Position numbers and translations under genes: made by a program
Shown: positions 14,916 through 24,067 of the stretch, piece after piece
How the letters are laid out: the number at the start of each line of letters is the position of its first letter
How positions within the stretch are numbered: position 1 is the first letter of the stretch
Notes under the pieces: generated by a model
Seen by the model: only the letters and a program-made list of their open reading frames with translations
Database searches by the model: none
Told to the model about the DNA's origin: nothing
Virus record (IMG/VR): IMGVR_UViG_3300027743_000032
Coordinates: 1-59,750 of that record
DNA: 59,750 nucleotides
Origin: a virus
Reading direction: 5' to 3' (one strand)

Positions 14916-15057
14916 TACCGTGTTGGTTGTACTCGCTTGTGTGTTCTTCTTCATCGCAGGTGTCAGCGTTCACATTCGCAATCCCCCGCAACCGTCTATC
15001 AATTGGTTAGCGTGGGGTTTATTCTGTTGGGCACTGAGCGCACTACCGTTCTTCTAA
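14902..15057 (+). CDS. Small two-helix membrane protein, 51 aa
   Basis: ATG 14902 overlaps the previous gene, with GGAG seven bases upstream. Helices at about 5-24 (DTVLVVLACVFFFIAGVSV) and 35-50 (WLAWGLFCWALSALPF) are separated by a short HIRNPPQPS loop. It closes the membrane island; a 66-base gap then leads to the portal gene. Confidence 0.65.
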   Translation: MSVLDTVLVVLACVFFFIAGVSVHIRNPPQPSINWLAWGLFCWALSALPFF

Positions 15058-15123
15058 ACGACGCCTCTTACTTCTGCAAAAGTCGCCCGAACCCCACCAC
15101 CACACGGCTTCGCCTGAAGGGCT

Positions 15124-16623
15124 GTGACAGTGAGTTCCTCTATTAGCTTGCCAAACCCGGCCAGTAGAATCGTAGAACAACCACCGCAGGGGTCTATCCC
15201 CGGCGGCGGTTTGGGTATTGGCAATCTGATCATCAACGTCGCCAGTGCTGCAGATACGATTGTACCGTGGGGAACCAGTCCGACGCAGCGTGACAATCAA
15301 TTAAGGGCATTTTGGCCCACAGAGCCAGTGTTTGCCTCGGCCTTATTCACAACCGTCGCACAGTATACCGCATTCCCTTGGGCATTGTTAGGCCCTCATA
15401 GAACCGTACGCCTCGCACAAGACATGCTCAGTGGAGTAGAGTTCGGTCAGGGTTGGGAATCCTTGATGGAACCCTTCTTGATCGATTATTTCACACAAGA
15501 CAACGGTGCGTTCCTGGAAATCGTACGCACAGACGACAGCCCTACTGCGCCTGTTATTAGCTTAAATCATCTCGACGCGAACAAGTGCGAGCGCACAGGC
15601 CGTTATCAAACTCCTGTGATCTATACTGATCGTGTGGGGAATCGACATACGTTAAAGTGGTACAACGTCATTGCGATGAGCGAGTTCCCTTCACCAATCG
15701 AGGAAGCTCATGGTGTGGGTTATTCGGCATTAACTCGCGTACTTCGTAGCGCCCAGATCATGCGTGATGTTGGTATCGTTAATCACGAAAAAGCCTCCGG
15801 TCGTTTCACACGTCAGGTGCATCTTGTAGGCGGTGTGCAAACTCGCATCATCGAAGATGCTATGGCCCAGAAACAGGCGGCAGCTGATGCACAAGGTTTT
15901 CTCCGGTACATACAGCCGCTTATCGTGGCCAGTCTCGACCCGACATCGCGTATCTCGAAAGAGACAATTGACCTTGCTTCGATCCCAGAAGAGTACGACG
16001 AAGCGAAATCTCTACAGACGTACATTACAATCCTCGCAATGGCGTTCGGTGGCGATTATCAATCTTACGCTCCGCTGCCTGGTGGTGGCCTCGGAACGGC
16101 CACGCAAGCTAAAGTTCTAAACATGAAGTCCCGAGGTAAAGGCCCGGGACTGTTTATGAAGCATATAGAACGCATATTTAACTTTCAAGGTATCTTGCCT
16201 CGCAGCGTTACGTTCAAGTTCGGTGAGCAGGACGTAGCTGCGCAGATGGAACAGACAGAACTGCGCAGGGCGCGTGCGCTTGAGCGTGAAATCAGAGTAC
16301 GCTCAGGCGAAATCACCACGGAAGTTGCACGTCAGCTCGCAGTAGACGCCGGCGACCTGGATGAGCGTTATCTTCTGATGATGCAGGAAGATAACGCCAC
16401 AGACGAAATCGTAGGTGACGACACTACTCCAACCAGCCCGGTACATCCTTCTGATATCGAACCCGGAATGGCCGGGCCTAAAGAACCACCTAAAGCGTCA
16501 CAGGGTGGTCAGGTTGGTGCGCCAATTGCACCCGCCAATTCTAACGATAGGCGTCCACGCAGCGTCGAAACATCACAGGGCCGTACGCCAGGCGGCACAC
16601 CTGAAGGTGGGGCGCGACCGTAA
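15124..16623 (+). CDS. Portal protein, 499 aa
   Basis: Position, length and pattern fit a phage portal: head-proximal beta regions (NGAFLEIVRTDD, RHTLKWYNVIAMSEFPSP), the HGVGYSALTRVL segment, a helical stem, GGGLGTATQAKVLNM and a long disordered Pro/Gly tail. The GTG start follows GAAGGGCT as in the 11082 gene. It forms the dodecameric DNA channel and docks the terminase. Its stop overlaps the next ATG. Confidence 0.85.
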   Translation: MTVSSSISLPNPASRIVEQPPQGSIPGGGLGIGNLIINVASAADTIVPWGTSPTQRDNQLRAFWPTEPVFASALFTTVAQYTAFPWALLGPHRTVRLAQDMLSGVEFGQGWESLMEPFLIDYFTQDNGAFLEIVRTDDSPTAPVISLNHLDANKCERTGRYQTPVIYTDRVGNRHTLKWYNVIAMSEFPSPIEEAHGVGYSALTRVLRSAQIMRDVGIVNHEKASGRFTRQVHLVGGVQTRIIEDAMAQKQAAADAQGFLRYIQPLIVASLDPTSRISKETIDLASIPEEYDEAKSLQTYITILAMAFGGDYQSYAPLPGGGLGTATQAKVLNMKSRGKGPGLFMKHIERIFNFQGILPRSVTFKFGEQDVAAQMEQTELRRARALEREIRVRSGEITTEVARQLAVDAGDLDERYLLMMQEDNATDEIVGDDTTPTSPVHPSDIEPGMAGPKEPPKASQGGQVGAPIAPANSNDRRPRSVETSQGRTPGGTPEGGARP

Positions 16624-17135
16624 TGGCCGTTCGCAGCGGAATCAGGGTATCGTTCACTCCTATTGCTACTCGCCGGCTTAATCTGATTAGGACTGCGGGC
16701 ATAGAGAAAGACCTGAAAACATATACCAAAGAGTTCGCTGAGGACATCATCAAAGACCTCAAAGAGTATCCTCCACCACCCAGCGGTTCATTCCAAGGCC
16801 AGCGCCGCAGTCGTAGCGGTACGCGATTCACGAGGCGCGGCGAAGGCAGGATCGGTGGTGAATACGAACGCACCGGCGACCTTCGCAGAGCGTGGAAAGC
16901 CGATCCTAACTTCAGTGGCGGCCGCATCGCTTATGTGATTAGTAATATGGTGCGTGACCGCAGACGTGGCAGATACTATGCACGTCTCGTACACGGCGGC
17001 CCTGACGGTTCAGGTCAGTGGTGGTTCCACGCCAGAACAGGCTGGCTTCGTGTCGATGAAGCTGTGTACGGTAGGGGAGGCCGTGGCGGCTTCCGTGAAG
17101 GTGCACAGTACATCATCGAAGATCACATTGGGTAG
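16623..17135 (+). CDS. Putative gp10-like head/tail component, 170 aa
   Basis: An N-terminal helical part (IEKDLKTYTKEFAEDIIKDL) is followed by a basic loop and then TGDLRRAWK, YYARLVHGG and a C-terminal EGAQYIIEDHIG, resembling HK97 gp10-type proteins. Its place between portal and protease is unusual, since gp10 homologues normally lie after the connectors. The assignment is moderate. Confidence 0.5.
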   Translation: MAVRSGIRVSFTPIATRRLNLIRTAGIEKDLKTYTKEFAEDIIKDLKEYPPPPSGSFQGQRRSRSGTRFTRRGEGRIGGEYERTGDLRRAWKADPNFSGGRIAYVISNMVRDRRRGRYYARLVHGGPDGSGQWWFHARTGWLRVDEAVYGRGGRGGFREGAQYIIEDHIG

Positions 17136-17150
17136 GAAGGACGCAATAAC

Positions 17151-18935
17151 GTGCCTTACGCTAGCAACGCAGAGCTTCCTGCCTATGTCAAGAAGCTGCC
17201 TGAAGGCAAGCAAAGCCAATGGCGCAGCATCTTTAACTCCTGTGTAAAAGATGGTGGTGACGAGAGCCGCTGCTTTCGCATGGCGAACGGTGTCGTCAAG
17301 CGCAAAGAGACAGAATGGGAACTCGGTGAGGAACCTGTCGAATCAGATCAAACTGAGTTGGACGCTGCTGAGAAGAACTATCAGTACGTCGAATCCTACG
17401 AGTACGAGAGTAGGAAACTTCCTCAGGATCAGGCAGGCTACAATCCTGTGGGCGGCGATAACAACAAAGCCTGCTCCAATTGCATGTTCTTCGTGTCCCC
17501 CGCACGGTGTACGGTTGTTAGCGGGGAGATTGCTCCCAACGGACTTTCTGAGCAGTGGCGGGCTACACCAGAATACAAGCCCGCGCCTGTTCCTGTGATC
17601 GTCGTCGGTGACGAGTGGCTCAACGAAGAAAAGCTCGCTCGCACAGAAATGTCGGCCAGCTCATTTGCATACATCGACAGTAACGGCGGGCGACATCTTC
17701 CTATACACGACGCAGCTCATGTACGTAACGCGCTCGCTCGCTTTAATCAGACTAAGTTCGAATCGGCCGACGCGAAGAAGCGGGCACGCGCGAAGATCAT
17801 GGCGGCCGCGAAACGCTTTGGCATCGAAACAGGCGGCTCTAAGTCTGTATTGGGGCGTTTAGCTGAGCTATTTACGTCCGGAACTCCTGACCCGGCCCCC
17901 GCCGAGGAGGGTGTGACAGCGCCCTCGCTTCCGGAGACGCAGGGCGTGTTCGGAGTTGTGAAACAGACAGACGGAAAGTTAAGATGGTTCGCTCGCTACT
18001 CTAATGCCTGGGAGGATCGAGACCAGGAAATCCTCACAGAAGCGGCGCACAAAGACTACATCGAGTGGGCGTACGAAACCGGAACGTTCCCAGAACTGTG
18101 GCTCTGGCATACTGGCGGTACTCGCTTTGGGGAAGCCGATTGGCTGGACTTCTCCGATGGGTTTGCCCATGCGAGCGGGCTGATCGACAATGGCAAGGAA
18201 TCTGTTGTCGAAGCGATATCAGCTAAGGACGTTGGTGTAAGTCACGGTTTCCTGTCCTTGCAGCAGGGGAAGTATGTTAGCCGGTATCGAACCTATGAGA
18301 TTAGCGTGCTGCCGAGAGAGTGGGCGGCTGTAGAAACGTCGGGTTTTAACGTGCTCGACGCCACCAAGGAGTCAGAAGTCATGGCGTTTACTGAGGAACG
18401 GCGAAAGTGGCTCGTAGAAGCTCTCGGTGAGGATGCGGTAGGCAAGCTGGAAAAGTCTACCGAGAGCATGGCTACGCAGCTCAAGGAACTCGGCGTCGAG
18501 TACAAGGAAGCCGAGGAAGCCAAAAAGGCCGACGCAGAGGCGAGTAGCGAAGGCTACAAAGCACTCGCTGAGCAGGTCGCTAGTCTGACTACCGTCGTCG
18601 GTCAGCTCGCAGGCGTCGTCACCGAGCAGAAGAAGCAGCTTGACGGCGTGCAGAAGTCCGACGACGAGAAGATCGAGGATGCGTTCCTGGCTCGCGTCGC
18701 CAAGGCGTTCGGTCAGAACGGCGGCGTCACACGTCCTACCGAGGACGCCAAGAACGTTGACGGCGCCGCTGCTACGCCCGCCGGCACAGAGCAGACCGAT
18801 TTCTTCAGCTCGATGATCGCGGAGCAGCTAGGCTACGCGACTAAGAATGCAGGAACCGCAGTTGGTACGCCAGCTATGGCTTCTGTGAATGTCGATGCCT
18901 CATCTCAGGGGCCGACGGAAGTTCGGGGAGAGTAA
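17151..18935 (+). CDS. Capsid maturation protease/scaffold fusion with ChaB-like N-terminus, 594 aa
   Basis: Several modules in one chain. Residues 1-50 resemble ChaB (LPAYVKKLPEGKQSQWRSIF). About 85-130 is a Cys motif domain (CSNCMFFVSPARC). About 165-225 resembles DUF6582 (HLPIHDAAHVRNALARFN). About 265-420 is a XkdF/prohead-protease-like region (GVVKQTDGKLRWFARYS, WLWHTGG, VSHGFLSLQ, YEISVLPREWAAVE). The remainder is a coiled-coil scaffold tail. The GTG start is 15 bases after the previous gene. Likely role: guiding and trimming procapsid assembly. Confidence 0.75.
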   Translation: MPYASNAELPAYVKKLPEGKQSQWRSIFNSCVKDGGDESRCFRMANGVVKRKETEWELGEEPVESDQTELDAAEKNYQYVESYEYESRKLPQDQAGYNPVGGDNNKACSNCMFFVSPARCTVVSGEIAPNGLSEQWRATPEYKPAPVPVIVVGDEWLNEEKLARTEMSASSFAYIDSNGGRHLPIHDAAHVRNALARFNQTKFESADAKKRARAKIMAAAKRFGIETGGSKSVLGRLAELFTSGTPDPAPAEEGVTAPSLPETQGVFGVVKQTDGKLRWFARYSNAWEDRDQEILTEAAHKDYIEWAYETGTFPELWLWHTGGTRFGEADWLDFSDGFAHASGLIDNGKESVVEAISAKDVGVSHGFLSLQQGKYVSRYRTYEISVLPREWAAVETSGFNVLDATKESEVMAFTEERRKWLVEALGEDAVGKLEKSTESMATQLKELGVEYKEAEEAKKADAEASSEGYKALAEQVASLTTVVGQLAGVVTEQKKQLDGVQKSDDEKIEDAFLARVAKAFGQNGGVTRPTEDAKNVDGAAATPAGTEQTDFFSSMIAEQLGYATKNAGTAVGTPAMASVNVDASSQGPTEVRGE

Positions 18936-18941
18936 AGTAAC

Positions 18942-20390
18942 ATGCCTCCTGGGGTGATGGACAAGCCGAGTGTCCTCGATCAGCTTCTGGTAGAACTTCA
19001 GCAGCGCGGTGGTACGAAAGCCACCGCAATGCCTCCAGTCGGCCCGTACATGCATGGGCCTGACGGGCTATGGTCGTATCCTGGTCTGGAACGCGCGGTA
19101 ATCAGCACGCGCGTACGTCCGCGTGGGCTGGCGGGCGCAATCCCATCGCGTGCGAACAACTCGATGAACCCGCTGTATCCCTATCTGACGGGGTTCGTCG
19201 AAGGCGCTGGAGCGCAGCCGGACGCAACGTGCGACGACTGCCCCACTCCCGGCCCGATGAAGAACTGCTTTCAGACGAGCGTGTTCGGGCGTTATTGCTA
19301 TCAGACCCGCACCCTAGATATTACTCGTATGGGTCAGATCATCAATCGGGGCGAGTTCACCGACCTGATGATCTGGAACGACCCAATCGGCGGGCCTGCG
19401 AACGCTCCTGGCGCAGCGGGCATCGTGCATCCCAACTCCACTCCGGGCAACATCAACCTCAACAACGAAGTCAACGTGCGGTTCGCGGAAGTAGGCGTTG
19501 CTTTCCAGAATAAGTTGATGCGTCAGGTCTGGGAAGGCAACCCCACCAACAACACACCTGGCGGCGGCTATCGTGAGTTCCCCGGTCTGGATATCCTGGT
19601 CGGTACCGGCAAGCGCGACGCTGTGACAGGAACCGCCTGTCCCAGCCTGGATAGCACCATCGTCAACGCAGCTGGGCAGGATACGGGCCAGCTCGTAGAC
19701 ACGCTCACGTACACGATGCGCTATCTGACTTCGTTGGCTACTTCGACCGGCCTGGCTCCGGCGACGTTCGCATTGGTGATGCGCGAGGAACTGTTCTTTG
19801 AGTTGACGGCTGCGTGGCCGTGCAACTACCTCACGTACCGCTGTGTGTTCAATTCCACCAACGACAACCTCCAGGGCAGCTTCGACATGGGCGATGCTAT
19901 CGCCATGCGCGATGCGATGCGCGCTGGTCAGTATCTCGTCGTTGACGGCGCTCGGTGGAACGTGATCGTAGACGACGCGCTGCCGATGAACGGTTCCGGT
20001 GGCAACTTCACCAGCGACATCTACGTGCTTCCGCTCACAGTGCAGGGCAACAAGTCCGTCCTGTTCTGGGAATACTTCGCGTGGAACGGCCCGAACGCTG
20101 CTCTTGCAGCTGAGACGCTGCGTGCGGCTCCGATCATGGGCAACTACTACTGGTCGGACGGCGGCCAGTACATGTGGCACATGAAGCCTCCGGTGAACTG
20201 GTGCGTGCAGTGGATCGGTTTGATCGAGCTGAGACTGATCCTTCTCACGCCGCATCTGGCAGCGCGGATCGAGAACGTCGCGTACTCCGCTCCGATGATC
20301 CCGCGTCAGCCGTTCTCCGGCGATCCCTACTTCGTCAACGGTGGTGTGACTGACCGCGACACCGCTCCGAGCTTCTACGGGCCGGCTTAA
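18942..20390 (+). CDS. Major capsid protein, 482 aa
   Basis: Assigned from position directly after the protease/scaffold gene and from length. Features include an N-terminal helical arm (VLDQLLVELQQRGG), a CDDCPTPGPMKNC cluster, FGRYCYQTRTLDITRMG (typical of HK97-fold E-loop/P-domain regions), and C-terminal WSDGGQYMWHMKPP and RQPFSGDPYFVNGG. GGGAG lies 11 bases before ATG 18942. Two strong hairpins follow its stop. Confidence 0.85.
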   Translation: MPPGVMDKPSVLDQLLVELQQRGGTKATAMPPVGPYMHGPDGLWSYPGLERAVISTRVRPRGLAGAIPSRANNSMNPLYPYLTGFVEGAGAQPDATCDDCPTPGPMKNCFQTSVFGRYCYQTRTLDITRMGQIINRGEFTDLMIWNDPIGGPANAPGAAGIVHPNSTPGNINLNNEVNVRFAEVGVAFQNKLMRQVWEGNPTNNTPGGGYREFPGLDILVGTGKRDAVTGTACPSLDSTIVNAAGQDTGQLVDTLTYTMRYLTSLATSTGLAPATFALVMREELFFELTAAWPCNYLTYRCVFNSTNDNLQGSFDMGDAIAMRDAMRAGQYLVVDGARWNVIVDDALPMNGSGGNFTSDIYVLPLTVQGNKSVLFWEYFAWNGPNAALAAETLRAAPIMGNYYWSDGGQYMWHMKPPVNWCVQWIGLIELRLILLTPHLAARIENVAYSAPMIPRQPFSGDPYFVNGGVTDRDTAPSFYGPA

Positions 20391-20393
20391 TAG

Positions 20394-20460
20394 ACGCAAC
20401 GGCCCCCTGTTGCGTACTGGCGTGCGCTGTGTTTTCACACCGCGCAGCGCACGTCCAGTA
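20394..20460 (+). other. Double RNA hairpin after the capsid gene
   Basis: Hairpin 1: ACGCAAC / GTTGCGT with an 8-base loop (20394-20415). Hairpin 2: TACTGG plus CGTGCGCTG pairs with CAGCGCACG plus CCAGTA, a 15-bp stem with one bulge and a 15-base loop (20415-20460). No T-run follows, so partial termination or mRNA stabilisation of the capsid transcript is more likely than full termination. Confidence 0.75.
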
Positions 20461-20472
20461 GCGGAGTTACGC

Positions 20473-21042
20473 ATGGCGTACGAACTAGAATGGTTCAAGG
20501 GTCTTGAGGGTTTACGACCGCACAACGAGCGTGCGTTATGGGGTGTGTTCGCACACTTCGGACGCCCCGGTTCATACTGCGACATGGGCTGCGGTGACGG
20601 TTGGCTGGTGTACACGGCTCGTACAGCGGGTGTTCCGGTCTCTGTTGGTGTGGAAATCTCTCCTGACGCCTCGCAGGTAGCCCCAGCCGGAACAGATATT
20701 GTTGCACACGATCTGGGTAAACCTCTCGGTCTTGGGCGAATGTTCGACTTGGTTACTTCGTGGGAGGTAGCTGAACACCTTGAGCAATCTTGCGCTGATG
20801 AGTTTGTACGCAATCTGGCTCGTCATGTTGGTCGGTATCTGGTGTTTACTGCAGCCGATGTAGGGCAGGGTGGCTATCACCACGTCAATTGCCAGTCGAA
20901 AGAATACTGGCGTGATAAGTTCGTGCTAGCCGGACTACGCTATCTAGAAGAGGAAACCGCGGCGCTTCGCTCAACGTGGCAATGGACGGTCGGCCCGCTC
21001 GTATGGCTTCCCTCGAATGTTCAGGTCTTTAAAGTCGCATGA
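20473..21042 (+). CDS. Class I SAM-dependent methyltransferase, 189 aa
   Basis: Motif I is YCDMGCGDGW, then VGVEIS (acidic loop) and the post-motif WEVAEHLEQ, a layout typical of the methyltransferase_11/23 type. The start ATG 20473 has GGAG six bases upstream, immediately after the hairpin. It overlaps the glycosyltransferase gene by four bases. It lies between capsid and glycosyltransferase, so it may modify a sugar or a virion protein; the substrate is not visible. Confidence 0.85.
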   Translation: MAYELEWFKGLEGLRPHNERALWGVFAHFGRPGSYCDMGCGDGWLVYTARTAGVPVSVGVEISPDASQVAPAGTDIVAHDLGKPLGLGRMFDLVTSWEVAEHLEQSCADEFVRNLARHVGRYLVFTAADVGQGGYHHVNCQSKEYWRDKFVLAGLRYLEEETAALRSTWQWTVGPLVWLPSNVQVFKVA

Positions 21043-23717
21043 AAGTATTTATCGCACCTAACTTTCCGGGTGCGGACAGAGGCGAAGGCGGCATCAGAAG
21101 GGTCGTAGAAGCACAACGCCGCTGGCTGCCTAAGTACGGATACGACATCACGGACGACATAAAAGACGCAGACATCGTAGCACTCCACGCGGGAGAGTGG
21201 GTCGATCCTCCAGTCGGCGTGCCTGTTGTGTCGCATTGTCATGGCCTGTATTGGTCAGAATACAAATGGCCTTCGTGGGCAGATACCGTAAACAAAACGG
21301 TTATTAAAAACTTAAAGCAGGCGGATCGTATCACAGCTCCCTCCGAGTGGGTGGCAACCGCGATCAGGCGCAACACCTGGCTTAATCCGGACGTTCTGTA
21401 TCACGGCATCGAACCGGATGAGTGGCCTTCTATAGCAGAGAATCAGGGCTACGTACTCTGGAACAAGACGCGCCCTGATGTGATCTGTGATCCCGCTCCT
21501 GTCTCAGAACTCGCGGAACGGCGTCCTGATATTAACTTCACAACCACCTTCGTGGGCAGGGGTGTGACCGCGCCCAATATTAAAATCATCGACGTAGAAC
21601 CGTATAATCAGGCGAAATACAGGGTTCGTCACGCAGGAGTGTACCTTGCCACCACCAGAGAAACAATGGGGATTGGCACGCTGGAAGCTATGGCTGCTGG
21701 CGTCCCTATTCTGGGATACAATTGGGGTGGTCAGCCTGAGATTGTTGTTCACAAAGAGCACGGGTACTTGGCGGAGCCTGGCGACTACGATGATCTGGCG
21801 CTGGGCCTTGATTACTGTCTTGAGCACCGTGCGTATCTTAGTCAGCAAGCAAGAGCGCACGTCCTTGCTGAGTTCACCTGGGAACACTGGATTGAGCAGT
21901 ACGCCAAGTTATATACCCGCGTTCTCGAAGAGGCAAGAGGCCCTAAAGTCAGCGTAGTAATCACTAACTATAATCTGGGCGAGTTTCTCCCTGAAGCGGT
22001 GAATAGTGCCAAGAAGGAATTAGTTGGGAAACCGTACAAATCAGAAATTATCATCGTAGACGACGCCAGTACGGAGCCTCTGCCCGATGCAGTCACAAAT
22101 GATCCCTCTCTGCGTATTGTTAAAAATACAACGAACCTCTACCTCGCAGGTGCTCTTAATGTCGGCGTCCGGACCGCGCTCGGTCAATACGTTCTACTAC
22201 TTGATGCCGACAATCGTGTTAAAAATCTTCATTTATTAGTAGACGCTCTTGATAATGATAGATCGCTCGATATCGCCTACGGGAAGATGCAGGTTTTTGG
22301 CGGCAACTACAAAACTCCACTCATCTCGGATTGGCCGCCGAAAGAAGCGGATCATCTTCGTCAGCTCCAGCATAATAACCAGATCACATCTACAGCGTTA
22401 TATCGCCGTCGCTTGTTTACGTGGGTGGGTGATTACCGCGAACGCTGCCGTCTCGGTGAAGATGCTGACTTCTGGCTCCGGGCGCTCGCGGCCGGCGCGA
22501 GAGCGAGACGTGTGACTGATCTTGTCACACTTGAATACCGTGATCGTAACGACAGCGTGAGCCATCAGCACAAAGACTGGGAGTGGAATCGTTGGTACTT
22601 TTGGAGTGGCGGTCAGTATAAACTCGCAGGAGTAGGCGGGCCGATCTATATTCACGACAAGCCTAAAGTGTCCGTGATAATCCCTGTTGGGCCTGGACAC
22701 GAACGATATCTATTGGACGCTGTTGACAGTGTGCAGGCGCAGTCACAGGCATTCTGGGAATGGGAGTGTATTGTAGTCAACGATTCTGGTAACGAGCTAA
22801 AAGGTCTGCCTTCCTGGGTTCGTGTAACTCCCGGCGGGCGGGGAGTTTCACACGCCCGTAATAGGGGGATGGCATTAGCTAAGTCTGAATATATATTGTT
22901 CCTGGACGCTGATGACTATCTCCACCCGGAAGCTCTGTATCATCTGTATAATACACTTACCACAAGTAATTGCCATAACGTATTTGTGTATAGCGATTGG
23001 TTTGAGGTTGAGACGGGGAAGCGGCACGAAAGCCCGGATTTCAATCCAAAAACTATCTTCGAGAAGTTAGCCAATCCCGTCACAGCCCTTTACAGAAAAT
23101 GGGACTTAACTAAAAATAACGTACGGTGGGACGAATCGTTCGTCCACGGTTGGGAAGATTGGGACTTCGCCATCCAGGTCGCCGCTAAAGCAGGACTATG
23201 CGGGCTGCATCTGCGAGCGCCCTTGCTGCACTATAGAATAAAATCGGGCACACTACGTCACGAAGCTCGACTGCGTGCTGATGAGATTAAGCTCGCCATT
23301 CAGCATAAGTGGGCGGACTACATAAGTGGCGTGAAAGAGAACAGGAGCGAAGCTATGCCGGGTTGCGGCGGTTGCGGTGGCGGGCGTTATCCTAGCATAC
23401 TATCGAACGTGCCGCAGACTGGGCCGTTCGACGGCGTGGACATCGAGAACGACACCTCATTAGTTCTCTATACTCCGCCGCCGGAATGGACTGGTACACG
23501 GTCGTTTCTAGGGCGTGTGACACACAACCGTTACCGCTTCTCACCGGAACCTCCAGGGAACGTGCGTAGAGTGTACAACGTGGACGTGCCTGGCCTGCAA
23601 GCGTTGGGTTATTTCAGACCAGCCACGGTAGACAATAGTGACGTGGGGGCCGTCACACCACTAGCGTCTCCGGGGCCGCCATCTGATGAAGTGGTTGGGG
23701 GTGGAGGAGCGGCGTGA
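21039..23717 (+). CDS. Triple glycosyltransferase fused to a virion-type C-terminal domain, 892 aa
   Basis: Residues 1-300 are a GT-B/GT4-like transferase (HCHGLYWSE, VLYHGIEPDEWP, TTRETMGIGTLEAMAAG, GGQPEIV). About 303-520 is a GT2 domain (SVVITNYNLGEF, LLLDADNR, GEDADFWLRA). About 542-760 is a second GT2 domain (SVIIPVGPG, LFLDADDY, HGWEDWDFAIQ). From 773 comes a Gly/Cys-rich start (MPGCGGCGGGRYPS) and a small beta domain (LVLYTPPPEWTG, YRFSPEPPG, VDVPGLQALGYF) like those of head/decoration proteins. A capsid or tail glycosylating enzyme is likely by position. Confidence 0.85.
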   Translation: MKVFIAPNFPGADRGEGGIRRVVEAQRRWLPKYGYDITDDIKDADIVALHAGEWVDPPVGVPVVSHCHGLYWSEYKWPSWADTVNKTVIKNLKQADRITAPSEWVATAIRRNTWLNPDVLYHGIEPDEWPSIAENQGYVLWNKTRPDVICDPAPVSELAERRPDINFTTTFVGRGVTAPNIKIIDVEPYNQAKYRVRHAGVYLATTRETMGIGTLEAMAAGVPILGYNWGGQPEIVVHKEHGYLAEPGDYDDLALGLDYCLEHRAYLSQQARAHVLAEFTWEHWIEQYAKLYTRVLEEARGPKVSVVITNYNLGEFLPEAVNSAKKELVGKPYKSEIIIVDDASTEPLPDAVTNDPSLRIVKNTTNLYLAGALNVGVRTALGQYVLLLDADNRVKNLHLLVDALDNDRSLDIAYGKMQVFGGNYKTPLISDWPPKEADHLRQLQHNNQITSTALYRRRLFTWVGDYRERCRLGEDADFWLRALAAGARARRVTDLVTLEYRDRNDSVSHQHKDWEWNRWYFWSGGQYKLAGVGGPIYIHDKPKVSVIIPVGPGHERYLLDAVDSVQAQSQAFWEWECIVVNDSGNELKGLPSWVRVTPGGRGVSHARNRGMALAKSEYILFLDADDYLHPEALYHLYNTLTTSNCHNVFVYSDWFEVETGKRHESPDFNPKTIFEKLANPVTALYRKWDLTKNNVRWDESFVHGWEDWDFAIQVAAKAGLCGLHLRAPLLHYRIKSGTLRHEARLRADEIKLAIQHKWADYISGVKENRSEAMPGCGGCGGGRYPSILSNVPQTGPFDGVDIENDTSLVLYTPPPEWTGTRSFLGRVTHNRYRFSPEPPGNVRRVYNVDVPGLQALGYFRPATVDNSDVGAVTPLASPGPPSDEVVGGGGAA
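23355..23717 (+). CDS. Probable internally initiated 120-aa head-associated domain
   Basis: Inside the glycosyltransferase frame, AGGAG (23343-23347) sits seven bases before ATG 23355, an ideal start signal. The product is exactly the Cys/Gly-rich N-terminus plus beta domain that resembles small virion proteins. Either an ancestral separate gene lost the stop before it, or both the fusion and the free domain are made. Confidence 0.55.
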   Translation: MPGCGGCGGGRYPSILSNVPQTGPFDGVDIENDTSLVLYTPPPEWTGTRSFLGRVTHNRYRFSPEPPGNVRRVYNVDVPGLQALGYFRPATVDNSDVGAVTPLASPGPPSDEVVGGGGAA

Positions 23718-24067
23718 CTTACTTAGACGTGATAGTAGGTGGCGTCGCTACGTGGCGACTTACTCGTATGTTGTTAATGGAGAACGGGCCGTATCGAGTG
23801 TTTCGTCGGCTTCGGGAACTATCTGGCGTGGTATACGTGGACGACGAATCTTTAGAAGTCTCGTCGTTCAAGTACGAGATAACCATGTGTATGTGGTGTA
23901 TGTCAGTGTGGGTGGGGCTGGCATTGACCTTATTGCAGCGATTTGTTCCTGGGGGCCGGTGGTTTCTATTACCGTTCACCTACAGTGCGATTAATTCGAT
24001 GGTCGCACGGCAGTTAGAGTTGACCAAGAAGAAGGCCGATAGCTTCCCTGAGTTCGAAATCAAATGA
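23714..24067 (+). CDS. DUF1360-like membrane protein, 117 aa
   Basis: Fits the small DUF1360 family: an N-terminal VIVGGVATWRLTRMLLMENG, the diagnostic CMWCMSVWVGLAL, and a C-terminal LPFTYSAINSM helix. The GTG start overlaps the previous stop. Such genes occur in tailed-phage head modules but their role is not known; membrane association is predicted. Confidence 0.75.
   Translation: MTYLDVIVGGVATWRLTRMLLMENGPYRVFRRLRELSGVVYVDDESLEVSSFKYEITMCMWCMSVWVGLALTLLQRFVPGGRWFLLPFTYSAINSMVARQLELTKKKADSFPEFEIK

Noticed and set aside
19314-20813. Open frame of nearly 500 codons antisense to the capsid gene
   Set aside because: It lies on the opposite strand of the most certain structural gene and shows Arg/Ser/His-rich composition without domains; the openness follows from the codon bias of the capsid gene.
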